A stretch of 64,000 bases of DNA from Nautilus pompilius (taxonomy: Eukaryota > Mollusca > Cephalopoda > Nautilida > Nautilidae). The stretch spans positions 1,590,845 to 1,654,844 of the forward strand of contig JACATO010000332.1 in NCBI GenBank assembly GCA_018389105.1. The letters run 5' to 3'. This document shows positions 49,901-62,025 of the stretch, one piece after another. The translations under genes and the position numbers were made by a program. The first letter of the stretch is position 1; each line of letters starts with the position of its first letter. The notes beneath the pieces were generated by a model. The model saw only the letters and a list, made by a program, of their open reading frames with translations. It was not told the origin of the DNA and did not search any database.

Positions 49901-52900
49901 TTTCTTTGAAAGCGCTCACCTTTCACGCGTCCTTATCTCTTTGTTCCTATACAACATTACTGTTTCCTTACCTACATCTAAGGTTTTGGAATCGCCAAAT
50001 CTTTAGTTTATTTTTGGTTATTTTTCTGATCTGGTGTTTATGACTTTGTCTAGAGAGAAAAATCAAACCCAGGATTCTTATTTTGTTTCCAACCTACCTA
50101 ATTCCATGGCTTTCTCAATGTTGTTGACTTTCTGGTAAGATCTCAGCCTCACTCTTCATGTCTGTGAGTGATTAATTTGGCCAGCAGACTCGTTCCTGTT
50201 CCGACGGTCCAGTAATAGGCAGTCAGCATTCTGTTCTGCTTCAGTTTCTAAGATATTGGTTATCGGAATACCTAAAAAAATCTCTATCTTTTCGAATCTT
50301 TTAAGACGGCTTCTCTGTTACCAGCACGTATGGTATTGCACCTTTAGACTGATCCACGTCTAGCAACACTGCTGCAAAATTTTTGTCTATTGTGTGTGGT
50401 GTGTTTCTTCGATCAGTTGAAGGTAATCCACAATGGATATGCCTCGAATTAATCAGTTCTGGTCTGTATGATCTTTTGTTTTCTCGACATCTAAGGTTTC
50501 CTCGCAAGAATCAGCATCTATCGGGTCTAGTTTGTTTTTACACTTGCCAAATGTGTGTCCAGAGCACGGGTCAGGCCTCTACACTGCCAAACAACTTTTT
50601 TATATTACTCAGGCTTTGTTTTTACAACATCTTTTATGTTTGTGACACTGCAAACGTTTTAGTCTTTATCCTGCTGATAAGTTTACCTATCGATCAAGCA
50701 TTTTCAATAGGCGAAATATATTGTTGCATCCTTTCCCTTTGATGGCCTGTAATTTATACCTAATTCTTGCTTCTTCCTTTTCTTTGTTTATTCTGGTTAG
50801 CTGCTTTTAATAAGTTAAATTGTGTTTGTATTAGGGAACCCTAAGTCCCTGGTTAAGCTCTGGCTTAAGGTCACATCTAAGGACGGCTTATTTAACCTTC
50901 CTAATCGCGATTTTATCTAACAATGGTGTATGCTGATCCTGTTTAACTTTAGTTTACTTATGTTTGTTTTTTTTTTAGTTTAATAAGTGTTAAATCTGTT
51001 TTTCTTCTTCTCTAATCGAACTAGTAGACTCCGATTATTGAGTACTATATTGCTCAACTTCCGGCTACTTGCGCCTTCTGGATTTACCTTTTCAAGAAAA
51101 GTACCTTAAGCTGTCAGGTGATCGTCCATGAATTAACCTTCTGGACTACGCTTTTGGAAAATGGTGCTAGCTTTAATGTTAACCTACTCTGTTTACGCTA
51201 GTCGTAAGGCTATATCTGCCGGAGTGATACAATCTAGTTTGGGAGTATTTAGCTCCATAGACATTATTTATTAAGCCGAGTTGCAAGCACAAAGTTTGCA
51301 ACTGCACCGATTCTCATAAATATTCTGTCTGTGTTGCCGCTGGCTAACGTGTGGTCAAATCAGCCACGGCGTAAATATAATCTGAAGTGTACGACACTAG
51401 CTCTTTTTTTTAAGATGGTTTTGAAATACTCTAAAAACTCTATACTTTCCCTTGGTATATTTGGAGCGTTAAATAAGGCTACCAACAACTTAGCATCCAT
51501 GTTTCGTTCGCCAACTTTGTGCTAAGATTATTCGTCCGAAGTCTCAATGTTATGATTCGTTCGATTGTATTTAAGGTTATAAGCTTCTCTTCGTTCCACT
51601 GGGGAAATTCCGTGCCTATTTTTAGGTAATTTCAGATGTACTTCCTGCAAGCAGTTCCGTTTATTTTCCTTTTGTCTGAATCGCGTAAAAACATATTAAA
51701 AACACAATTAAACGCTTGGTTCTTCTGGCATCGAAAGAAAATAGATTTCCCAATTTATCTATATCACAGGTGGAAAGATTATTTGTCTCGGGACGTTTAT
51801 TTATCAACCAAATCCACTTCCTTGTCGCCAAAGGACAGGGAGCGTTTAGCGTCTCTCCCCTTGCCCCATTTATTCAGGTGGCCCAGTCGGCTGCTTCTTC
51901 CTCGGCCCGTTTGGGTTTTTTTTTTTTTTTTGGAGGAAATAGGGAAACCGGCTCGTTTCCGTCTTATCGCTCCTTGCTTTCCTGCCAACGACTGGAGCAG
52001 AAACTGCCGTCATCACTTTCTTCGCTTTTCCGTTCTGTTGTTTCCAACTTCCTCGTCTTTTAGGATTGATTCCGCGCCTTCCCTTCTCCCTAACCCTGAC
52101 TGGCCCCTGGTCGTTCTTCAGGCGACTTTGGAGGCAGTGGAAAACTCTATTCGAATTCCCTTGTGCGCTACCTCGACCGTCGACTAGGATTCGATCGCGT
52201 ACTCTCGTACCCTGTCCTGCTTAGTCTCTATTGGTACACGACAGTGAACCTGTGTATTTCCCCCCCTCGAAATACCCAATAGGCGCCTCGGGATGGCCTT
52301 GCATAATTTCTTATCGCTATTCTTTACAGGTCGACTGCGCGGGTTCCCTCTAATTACTCACGTCGGCTACCTTCCGCCAAGTACCTGTTATTCTCGCCAC
52401 TTTGTTATCCGCCACGGTTCACAGAAAACTCGGCAACCTACAGGAAGCCGTACATTTGCTGAGTCATTCGGTGATGTGAACAGGAATTTCATACATCTCT
52501 GGGCTTTGACAGACACACAATCGTGCAGAAAAAACGCTAACACAGACGGAATAAGGTCGAAGTGGTCGCCAACAGTCTGTCTATAGTTCTCTGTTCATGC
52601 AGTTCACTTAGTTTCGTGAGACTCGCCAGAAACTCCGCTGCTGAGTGTTCTGAGTTTGCGTCAAACGGTAACACAAACGTAGCATCCGCATCCCGAGCAA
52701 ACTGCGTCACCTTCACAAAGTTAGGGGGATCTTTAGTACGCACCAAATGCAATATCAAGTGAGAAAAGGTTTTACAGGTGACAAGACAGCAATGCTTCAA
52801 TTTACGAGTATTTCGCCGCAGAATTTCAGTCACGATAGCGATGTCCTCTTCGAGCGAGATGCCGGAGCCAGTTCAGAACGCATAACGGGATCTTTTAACG

Positions 52901-53160
52901 CATTCGGACCGAAGATTTCCTGACTTCTTTAATGCGGTCCAGCGCCGTAATATCATATGTAACTATATCAGTTAAGCGATCTGTTTTAGGAGTCACTTTA
53001 GGCAAATGGACATTAAAATTTGTTGTTTCTTTTTTGTAATTTCACCATCCTGCTTATAAAAGCCATCGCTGGTTCGTTCTCGCCTTTCGAGAGAGATTAC
53101 AATGCCCGTCGCGCACTGTCCATAGATGTCTAATATTATCGACATTTTTTCCTACTTCAG
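49901..53160 (-). mobile_element. LINE remnant 4 (same lineage, minus strand)
   Basis: Endonuclease blocks at about 51310-51090 on the minus strand: LINNVYGAKYSQTRLYHSGR, RYSLTTSVNRVG and, after a frameshift, KLAPFSKSVVQKVNSWT, aligning with remnants 1 and 3. RT at about 50460-50310: the minus frame 50507-50301 contains HCGLPSTDRR, then KNFAAVLLDVDQSKGAIPYV, which is motif A with its catalytic Asp. The linker before it (about 50690-50640) has ACATAAAAGATGTTGTAAAA, close at DNA level to 28314-28333 in remnant 2, confirming kinship. The 5' part (51.8-53.1 kb) is GC-richer; its minus frame 52833-52537 has 98 codons (FVKVTQFARDADATFVLPFD) and may be ORF1. Confidence 0.62.
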
Positions 53161-54361
53161 ATTTATTTGTGTGATGCTTTCTTCCGTGATTTTGTTTTAC
53201 TGATCGGTTCAACTGAACATCTTCAAAGGTCGGTGGTGATCTCTGTCTCTGCCTGTTGGAATCACAAAATAAAAATTCTTCGTTAATTTTAGTGAAGAGA
53301 ATATAAAAAAAAATTCTACATATAATGGAAGGTTTAAAAAAGCTGTTGAAAATGTATTATTTCCTTATACATATTTACTCATCAACTGTTGACAGTCCAC
53401 TGGTGAAGTTGAACAGAGATTTCCTCAGGTGATGACACCGCTGTGATTTGATATGCGCATCGTGGATCGTGGGTGTTCATTTCTCTATAAGCGCTGTGCC
53501 ACCACCGCTGAGAAGGCACGACTGCAACATGTAGAACGGAGACTGGCGCAGAGCTGACGTGTTACCTGAGCTGCTGGAATGGGCTGGCTGTTCAATGCTA
53601 CTCTAATACCTCAACTCTACAGCATTTCACGGTGCAAGTGGTTGGTGTCGAACTCGGCAGCCACTATACCTGCCCGCGGGTATTCGAAAAGATTCTAATT
53701 AAAGGATTTAGATAGCTAGCCAAATAAGCGGAGGTTTGGTTCATGCTACAAGTCCGGTACGGAAGCGGTTCTGTGTCGCGACGTACACTGCAATGTCAAA
53801 AAAAAACAACCCCGGATCCGTAGGTCCGTTTTAAGAGACCGGCAATGCATGTTACAGAACGTTGTCCAAATGGCTTTGGACATTTATCCTTTTCTAACCG
53901 TTTACCGCAGACTGCGATCGGAATCTACAGTTAATGACAATCCGCGTAATCGCACGACGACGGCCTCGAGGTTGGTCTCTTTCAATAGTGCAGTTCTGAA
54001 TAAGTCTTTCATGTGACGACGATAAACCCTGAATACGAGGTCATTTCATCTCTGGTTAATCAAGATTTCCTTAATTGAAAATACAACGTTGTCCTTCTAA
54101 GCGATCTTAAAAATGGAGCTGTCCATACTAAAAACCTTACCAGTGCTGCAAGAAGTCAGGGTACAGTTCTTTCACTGAATTTTCGTTGTCTGGCATCAAA
54201 CATGCTATTTGGAGTGGTTACTGCAGTCTTGTATCGGAGGCAAGAATGTTACAGACGGATGCTACATTTATGCTCTCCAGTGGTCATCCAGCAAGAATAC
54301 AGTAAATATACGCAATGTATAATTGCTAAGAATACCTGTGTAATTTAAAGGAATCATGTAA
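53161..54361. other. Mixed DNA, possible unidentified repeat fragment
   Basis: 53390-54300 is less AT-rich than average. A plus-strand stretch near 53905 reads RLRSESTVNDNPRNRTTTAS, faintly like the region after the helix-turn-helix of IS630/Tc1 transposases, but no catalytic motif follows. I leave it unassigned. Confidence 0.3.
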
Positions 54362-54570
<209 letters not shown>

Positions 54571-57500
54571 GCTGTCCCTTAGAAGATTTCCTAAAGAGTC
54601 AGTCAGCCCAAATCATCATTGTTTCAGAAGGTGCTGTTTTTCTAAAGTAATTTCTACTAAATGTCAAAACTTTAATCATTTTTCTAAAGGTCGGAATAAA
54701 GTTTGGATTGTTAGTCAAAAAAAAAAACACTGGACAATTATATAGAGAATTACCAGGTAACTTTTGCCTGCCTTTGTAGACAGAATAGAACTGTATGCTT
54801 TCAAGTGATGTTTTGTTAAGAGAAATAGAGTTTTTCTTAAAATGTTATTTTCGCTCAAAAATCAGATCTTACAGTAAGCACGGGATCCGATTATTGACGG
54901 GGTGTTTAGTGGATTGTGGACCAAAATTTGAAAAATAAAAAAAAATCATGTTGAAATGAAATAAAACAAAGTGTTTCCATGAGTATAGCTTGGGATGGGG
55001 GCGGCATGATTATGCAAGAAAAACGGCAGGAACTTAAAGGATAACTATAGTTTGGGGAGGGGCATCCTTGGGAGTGCCAGAGAGTAGTTTGACTACCCTC
55101 TCTCTTTCTCAAGAGGTAGAAGGGTTTTTCCATCATCCTCTCTAAAGATGTGAAAGAAAAAAAACGGTTACAATTCCACCAAGAACAGATTAAACGTTCT
55201 TACTCCTTCTCTGCTGTATTAGTTTGTGCCTTATTAGGTCGATGCTTCTCGGTGCCGGCAACAAATACGAGCCAAAACCTATTGGCAGAAGTCCAAAGAT
55301 TTTGTCAGGTATCGCAACTTTCCAGGGCTGTTTGAGAGATGATAATGTTTTCTCTAAATGATGCTACCTGAAAGTGGTTCGGTTCGAGGTCCCCATCAGT
55401 ATTTTGCAAACATTAAGTCACTGCTAACTAAACCAGTTGCGCCATTCATCACTGGGATGGCTTCTGTTCTTGCGCCTTTCCGGAAAATTAATATTTTGGC
55501 GGTAAGTAGGTCATAGTTTCGGATCTTTTCAAATTTAATATTCTTGATGTCAGGGTCATTCCTTTCCATAAACTATAATAAACGAGTACTCCGTGATAGT
55601 GTCTAATAAGAGTATATAGCAACCAAATTTCTATTTAGTTTATTTCTGATAACACAACTGTTACTACAGAAATAAAAGTAAACCATTCAAAGTTAAGAAA
55701 GCAGGAGGGTGAAATAGAATATTGCTTTCTTATCTCTCGTGCAGATGAGTAACCTCACAGCGGAACGGCGATGCTGAATGAGGTGGGAGGAAAAAAGGTC
55801 ATCTGACATCGAAACTGCTAAGCGGAAAATATTTTTTTTCCCTGTGTACTATAATTTCAGCTTTCTTAGCAAAACAAATAATAATATTAGAAAGAGAATG
55901 ATCTTAGGGTTAGGCAGAAACAAGTGGAACTGGCCAGAGCACAGAAGAGCAGGAAAAACCACGTCGATAGTTAGACACACAGTTAGATACCCAATTACAA
56001 TTACAATCACAATCACCAGCTTTTAATGATGTACCTTCAGCAGCAGCAGAAGATCGATCAACTATTAGTGACTAAATTTTGTACACTGACGCGTTTTAGG
56101 GGGTATATCGACTATTTTTTTACATTACATCCGGGTTCTTTGTCAACATGAAGCAAATGCATTTCTCGTGTCTGGAATAAAGCATTGTTTGGCTAAGGCC
56201 ATAACAATTGCATCACACCACCCCCCCAAAAAAGTATCTTCGTGTAATATTCGTACACATGAGATCCACGTAGGGTTTATACACACTTTCGATTATACGT
56301 ATTTAGAAGATTAAAGTTATTCCTTCTTGCAATGTATTTTCAAATTACTTATCAACATCAAACCAGATAGAAATGTTAAATATCTCATTTTCGTCACGTA
56401 TCGTTTATTTATTTGTTTGTCTGTGTAAGTTTATCATCACACTGGGATTTTACAAGGGAAAGGTAAATCTCGCAATAATTGAAAAATATTTAGTATCTAC
56501 TACCTTAACCTAGCAGATGCCAGATTGTGTTTTGAACTACCACTGATGCATTGTATAACATGTTAGTCCGATGTAAATAATCTAAAACGTTGACCGGTCA
56601 GTCATAAATTATCTAGGATAAATAATTCAAATATAACCTTAATTAGAAATCTACCCTTTTAAATATATTGTATATCGTGCCACAACATTTAGAGTCATGA
56701 TAAATTTTATCATTTACTGGCACCCGCCTTTATGAATATGCATGAGTCGATAGCCACAAAGTAATCACAGTTAACATTATGAGGCCAACTGCTCTGTTCT
56801 TGGAATAATTTTTTATTGGATCAAACTGGAGATGGCAACATAGACCTGTATGATTCCATCTCTTTTCCTGAATTCTGCCAACTTTCTCTGTACGTCAGTT
56901 GAAACATTCCTAGACAGTTAGTTTTTGCCGCCATAAACATCCTGTCATCCATCGATTCGGTGCTGCAAGAAAGCAGAAATCATTACTGAACAGTTTTGTC
57001 ATCCATCATATCTGAAGACCTGCCGTTAGTATAACTGGAATCGAAATTGCTTATGCGCTTGAGTCAACAGGTTACCACGTTTTGGTCAGTGGGTGCAGAT
57101 ATCGGCCTGCGGGAGTAGATCTTGATGGTTTTGGTGGGATATCTGGCATAACGCTTATGTACTATTACTGTCGAAGTGAGGGGAGTGAGCCATAGCCTGG
57201 GCATATCACGTCACACACTGTTGATCCTTTGTTGGTCTGTATCTGGTATTAACTAAACATTTTATAGTAACCAGCATAGCATTGGTCGCTCTTAAATATG
57301 ACCCTTGGGATGGAAAGTTAATGAACACGTAAAACAGTACTTTGCTAATCCCACCTTTATTCTTGAATGATTTTCTCCGCTTGTGTGTTTTTCGCATTTC
57401 ACAAAAAAATTGAAAACAAACTGTTTAATTTTCTAAAATAATCCGAGCTTCAGTGACGTAATGACAGGAAGTTTGTGTGTGTCGTAATTATTAACAAATT

Positions 57501-59369
57501 CGTAGATTTGAAATGATCTCTGTCATTATTTAACCAATTTGCATAATTACATCACTTTTATGTTCCACATGTTCTTTGAAGACTTTATTCAGGACAAATC
57601 AAAATAGTTAGTACTTTTCAGTGTTTATAAGAGTGTAATAAACAGTTAAGTATTAACTAGTCATTAAATTAATGTAAAATATTTTATAAATTTTCCTAAC
57701 AGAAATTGAATCTTGTTTCTATAATAGATTACCTAACTATGCAGATTTTCTCGCTATTTCATAATTAAAGTGAAGCCACATATACAAGTAATGGATACAT
57801 ATTCATTACTGGAATAAAAACTGTAATGAATTGTATTATTTAAATAATATAAAACAAAGGGTTGATGTAGATTCTAGTATTATCTATTTCCTTTTGCCTC
57901 CGGCTTATTAAGTTAACTATAAGCTGCGTAAAAGAAAAAAAAATATTAATTTTGCAACTGAAATCTGTGAATGTTTTGATTATGGAGGTACACAGTTAGT
58001 GCTTTAAATTTTGTGGCTACTGAGTTAATGCCTGAAGTTCTCAAATATGTTCATATTGATTTTTTTTTTAATAAAATAATTGTCGAGTGTGACAGTTCAT
58101 TTCTGCACGATTAATTTTATTAAAAGACAAGTTGACACGTCATTTTGTGTTTGCTTTTAAAGAAGCCAATTCCTACTGTTAATTCACCAGGGAGGGTAAA
58201 TAACCCGGTAGGTTGTTTGTCTTAGAGAGGAGACAGAAACCCGGGCAAATTGGATGTTTTTGCTGAAATGAGGGATTTTGTAGAAAATCGCGTGCAGTCC
58301 ACTAAATACAAAAAAAACAAAAATGAATACTTTTTGAAAAAAAAGACAAATTACAATGGTTGATAATAATTAAAGACTACGTCCATAAACCATGCATTTT
58401 AGGATGGGAAACTGCATCGTTAGAAAAATAAATGCGTTGGTAATAATTGTGCAGTATTTCTCCATTCTACTTTATGTACAGCGCAGAAAGAAACAAAATA
58501 AATCGTTATGTTTACTGTGTGAGTGTGGAAAACTGCAAAGTCAGTCTACAGACGACAGTTGTTACTCCATCCACAGTAGCTTAGCAGCAAGGTTTGTTTA
58601 GGAAAGCATCCACAACAAAATATTGAGATTTGTTTAAAAACTTAATTTATCCCATAAGTAACACAATAAATTTTATATAATAATGATTTACCATTATATC
58701 ATTAATTTCGAAGAGAACTTCAGTAAGCTGGTCTAAAAGGCCACTGACATCTTTGTGACGTCATAATTGCGTATAATGGATGCCGTTCTGCATCACTGCT
58801 GTGCGAAATGTCGTGTGCAGTTATCACTTTTTGTTTGTGCGTCAGGGTTGTGCGAAGTGGCGCGTGCTTTATGTTACTCGCAAGGTTCCAGCATCAGTTT
58901 TCACAAAAAATTATTTGATATTGTGATTAGCATTTTTAACACTGAAAATTAATCGCGAACAATTGTGATGTCTGTTTAAAATGTGTAGATGTCAGCATTC
59001 CTCTTTAGAATAATTCTTTGTTTTTTATACATTTTATCTTTAAAAAACATCGTCACTGTTGTTTCCGCGACGTTCTCTCGCTTCCAAGCTGGAAAGAACC
59101 ATTTACGTCATGGAATCTACTGAGCTATCTCTCTAAGCAAATAGTGGTGTTCCATTTAGCCTGCCATGGCAACCTTGTCTTTCACATTTAGCGAAATAAC
59201 TAGAAAAATTTCTGTAGAAAAATGTCAGACTGTCTGTTCCAGTCAAGTTGATAGCAGTGCGATTCTTCGTTTTTTCCTTCCCTCCTTCTTACTGATTAAA
59301 TACAAGTAAAATTTCAAATAAACGAAAACAAGCTTTAAAAATGACATTAGACGGTTTACACAAACAATG
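54571..59369. other. AT-rich DNA, one EF-hand-like peptide, no gene supported
   Basis: Mostly AT-rich and unassigned. At about 56810-56890 the plus strand reads FLLDQTGDGNIDLYDSIS followed by FPEFCQL. The loop DQTGDGNID and the FPEFC that follows look like a calmodulin-type EF-hand with six extra residues between them. The frame stops at 56900 and no second clear EF-hand lies at the normal distance. A 61-codon frame at 55150-55335 has a hydrophobic SAVLVCALLG stretch but no further support. Confidence 0.35.
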
Positions 59370-59690
59370 ATTCTCTCTCTCTGTATCTGACATCATCTCT
59401 CTCTCTGTATCTGACGTCATCTCTCTCTCTGTCTCTGACATCATCTCTCTCTGTGTATCTGACGTCATCTCTCTCTGTATCATCTCTCTGTATCTGACGT
59501 CATCTCTCTCTCTGTATCTGACATCATCTCTTTCTCTGTATCTGACGTCATCTCTCTCTCTGTCTCTGACATCATCTCTCTCTCTGTCTCTGACATCATA
59601 TCTCTCTGTGTATCTGACGTCATCTCTCTCTCTGTATCTGATATCATCTCTCTCTCTGTCTCTGACATCATCTCTCTCTCTCTCTCTCTG
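59370..59690. repeat. 24 bp minisatellite with repeated TGACGTCA/TGACATCA
   Basis: Units of about 24 bp, ATCTCTCTCTCTGTATCTGA plus CATC or CGTC, repeated some twelve times with small variations. Exact TGACGTCA palindromes occur at 59412, 59460, 59495, 59543 and 59615. TGACATCA occurs at 59388, 59436, 59519, 59567, 59591 and 59663. On the minus strand the unit is eight codons (EREMMSDT-like), which gives two open frames that are by-products of the repeat. Confidence 0.93.
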
Positions 59691-59744
59691 TTTAATTAAT
59701 CTTACATTTTACATTTTCTATTTTCTGCTCGTCAAATAGAATCT
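59686..59744. repeat. Duplicated flank, copy 1
   Basis: TGTTTAATTAATCTTACATT and the following sequence to AATAGAATCT recur at 60046-60103 with a one-base indel, 360 bp away, at the edge of the next TC-rich block. Confidence 0.93.
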
Positions 59745-59819
59745 CATCTCTCTCTCTCTGTATATGTCATTTCTCTCTGTCTCTGACCTCATCTCTCTCT
59801 CTCTGTACTGACATCATCT

Positions 59820-59865
<46 letters not shown>

Positions 59866-59884
59866 CCTATCTCTCTCTCTTCTG

Positions 59885-59937
<53 letters not shown>

Positions 59938-60017
59938 TCTTCATTTCTCTCTCTTTTCCATCTCTTCATATCTCTCTCTCCATCTCTTCATCTCTCTCTC
60001 TCTCTCTCTCTCTCTCT

Positions 60018-60045
<28 letters not shown>
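59745..60045. repeat. TC-rich simple repeat block
   Basis: About 300 bases of nearly pure (TC)n with scattered TGACATCA-like and CCATCTCTTCAT variants. On the minus strand it is a homopurine tract. Confidence 0.93.
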
Positions 60046-60053
<8 letters not shown>

Positions 60054-60103
60054 AATTAATCTTACATTTTACATTTCTATTTTCTGCTCGTCAAATAGAA
60101 TCT
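60046..60103. repeat. Duplicated flank, copy 2
   Basis: Second copy of the 59686-59744 segment. Together they show that repeat plus flank duplicated as a ~360 bp unit. Confidence 0.93.
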
Positions 60104-60741
60104 GATTAGACCAGCAAGATATTCAGTCGCCAAGCTCTCCTAATTTCATCATCACTGTCGTTTGATTTAAAATGGCTCCAATTACGTGGCGATGGTTTCC
60201 AATTCTCCACAGATTAACTTCATGAGGGAACGACCACATTAGCAAACGTAATTAACTAATGCCCTGCAAATAAGCCAAAAGAAACTTTTAGCACTTCCTT
60301 CAGCTGTGCGGCGGAGTTCTAAGCTGAACTCCAATTTTCATTCCACCCAGTCTTCAGACGCTACCCACAGCAAGCAAACCGACATCTTCCAACTGATTTT
60401 ACCACTTATCAGAAATTGCTTTTCGGCTCCGGCGTTTCCCCAGTTGTCCTGTTGCAACGCCAGGGCCACATATATTAACTTTAGCATGGAGAATAAAAAG
60501 AGAGTCTGATAACTCCAGCTTCTTTTATCCGTATTCACTAAAAGGCGGGGGAGAATCTGATATATGGCAACCAATGACAAAGCCGAAATGGCAGACTTTT
60601 GATACTATGTAAAAACATCTTCTGATTTTACAGCGACATCTGCTGCAATGCTCCTAAAAAAGTTCTCCTTCACGGCACACGTGCCATTTTCAAGTCAATG
60701 GGGATAAAGTTTATTTAGAAGTTTCAACTATAATATTAATA
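60104..60741. other. Spacer, no gene seen
   Basis: Moderately AT-rich. Overlapping frames on both strands at 60306-60580 (67 and 80 codons) have no recognised domain. Confidence 0.45.
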
Positions 60742-60804
60742 CGAGGTCTGTTCACAAAAAGACCGGACTTTTGTCATACAAAATTTATTGCCGGAATTAC
60801 AGCA

Positions 60805-61822
60805 TTATGCATGTTTATCCCCTTCAAAGTAGCCCTCCTTCTTGCAACACCGCTCCTATCGTTCCTGCCACTGTTGGAATGCTCCTTGGAACTCGTTTTC
60901 TGAGATGGCTCGTAACTGTCTCAGCGAATTCTGTTTAATCTCGTCTACACTTTGGAAACGACGTCCTTTTATGGTGGTTTTCAGCTTGGGAAAAAGGAAA
61001 AAGTCTGCTGGGGCCAAGTCTGGAGAGTACGGAGGGTGGGGAAGGACGACCGTTTCTCTGGAGGCCAAAAACTGGCGGACAAGCAGAGACGAGTGACTAG
61101 GCGCGTTGCCGTGGTGCAACACCCAGCTCTTGTTTTGCCACAACTCGGGCCTTTGCCGGCGCGCATCTTCCCTCAAACGCTTTAAAACTTCTACGTAGAA
61201 CTCCTTGTTCACAGTCGGACCTTGCGGCACGAATTCATAATGGACCACTCCTCGACAGTCAAAAAACACAATCAACATCGACTTCAAATTTGACCGGCTC
61301 ATGCGCGCTTTTTTCGGTCGGGGCGACATTTTCCCAACCCAATGCGACGATTGTGCCTTGGTTTCCACATCGCAGCCATAAACCCAAGTTTCGTCTCCTG
61401 TGATGATAGTTTTCATGAAGTTTGCGTTGCTTCTTGAACGATCAAGCAGCTCTCGGCTGATGATCACCCGGTTCTCTTTTTGGTCGTAGGTCAACAGGCG
61501 TGGCACGACCCGATGCTGATACCAACTTCCTCAGCAACCTCTCGCACAGTCAAACGACGATTTGCACGAATCACAGAACGAACAGCGTCGATGTTTTTAT
61601 CGTTTGTTGACGTCGAAGGTCGTCCTGATCTTTAATTTTCCTCAATCGATCTTCTGCCCGATTTAAACCGCTTAAACCACTCGTGACATTGTGATCGGCT
61701 CATGCAGTCCTCCTCAAAGGCCTGCTGGAGCAAAGCCCATGTTTCAGTAAAGGTTTTGCCGATCTTAAAGCAAACTTTTCACACACACACACACACACAC
61801 GTTGTTCCATAAGATCTTTCAT
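60805..61822 (-). pseudogene. Mariner transposase, multiply disabled
   Basis: DD34D transposase. From ATG at 61822: MKDLMEQR, then a (GT)n run replaces the next codons; KIGKTFTETWALLQQAFEED and CHEWFKRFKSGRRSIEEN form the helix-turn-helix, ending at a TAA; RSGRPSTS and REVAEEVGISIGSCH follow. Then about 15 residues are missing and the frame shifts. The 216-codon open frame 61506-60856 begins at a GTG, not an ATG, and holds PRLLTYDQKENRVIISRELL, ITGDETWVYG (Asp 1), WVLHHGNAPSHSS (usual HHDNAPAH, so Asp 2 is now Gly) and PPYSPDLAPADFFLFPKLK (Asp 3). A TAG at 60853-60855 replaces Trp, then ERCCKKEGYFEGDKHA leads to the old stop at 60805. The lost Asp alone would abolish cutting. Confidence 0.95.
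61780..61800. repeat. (AC)10 microsatellite inside the mariner coding region
   Basis: Perfect CA run located between codons for MEQR and KFAL on the minus strand, so it expanded within the transposase gene after or during its decay. Confidence 0.95.
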
Positions 61823-62025
61823 CTTCACTTCGCAGAGGGGGTTGACAGCACGTGTCACTTTCAAAGCTCTAGACGGGTAACTGATCAGAAGAGCAAGAGG
61901 CCCCAGGCGACGACATTATGTCACGGAAGGTTGTTGCTACACGACACAACTTGTCGGAGCTCGATCCTTGCAGTGGTTCGTGAGCTATAACAAAAGTCCG
62001 GTCTTTTTTTTGAACAGACCTCGTA

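Larger units (their letters stand above)
60742..62023 (-). mobile_element. Mariner element with both ends (1282 bp, dead)
   Basis: Terminal inverted repeats of about 33 bp: the left end CGAGGTCTGTTCACAAAAAG and, reverse-complemented, the right end CGAGGTCTGTTCAAAAAAAA, both continuing GACCGGACTTTTGT. TA flanks them at 60740-60741 and 62024-62025. Length is the usual ~1.3 kb of mariners. The transposase runs on the minus strand. Confidence 0.95.

Noticed and set aside
51636-52187. 183-codon plus-strand ORF with a hydrophobic start (MYFLQAVPFIFLLSES) resembling a secreted protein
   Set aside because: It lies antisense to the 5' half of LINE remnant 4, is Leu/Ser/Phe/Pro-rich with a TTT homopolymer in the middle, and shows no domain.
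53880-54010. Peptide RLRSESTVNDNPRNRTTTAS as a possible IS630/Tc1 N-terminal fragment
   Set aside because: No catalytic block follows in any frame; similarity too short to claim.
55150-55335. 61-codon frame with a signal-peptide-like hydrophobic stretch
   Set aside because: The hydrophobic stretch starts about 20 residues in after a highly charged segment; no conserved pattern, no splice or transcript support.
59289-59671. Minus-strand frames of repeated EREMTSDT octapeptides that look like a repeat protein
   Set aside because: The unit is a 24 bp TC-rich minisatellite, so every frame is periodic; there is no start context, domain or flanking coding sequence.
60842-61185. Plus-strand frames of 84 and 77 codons
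   Set aside because: Antisense to the mariner transposase.
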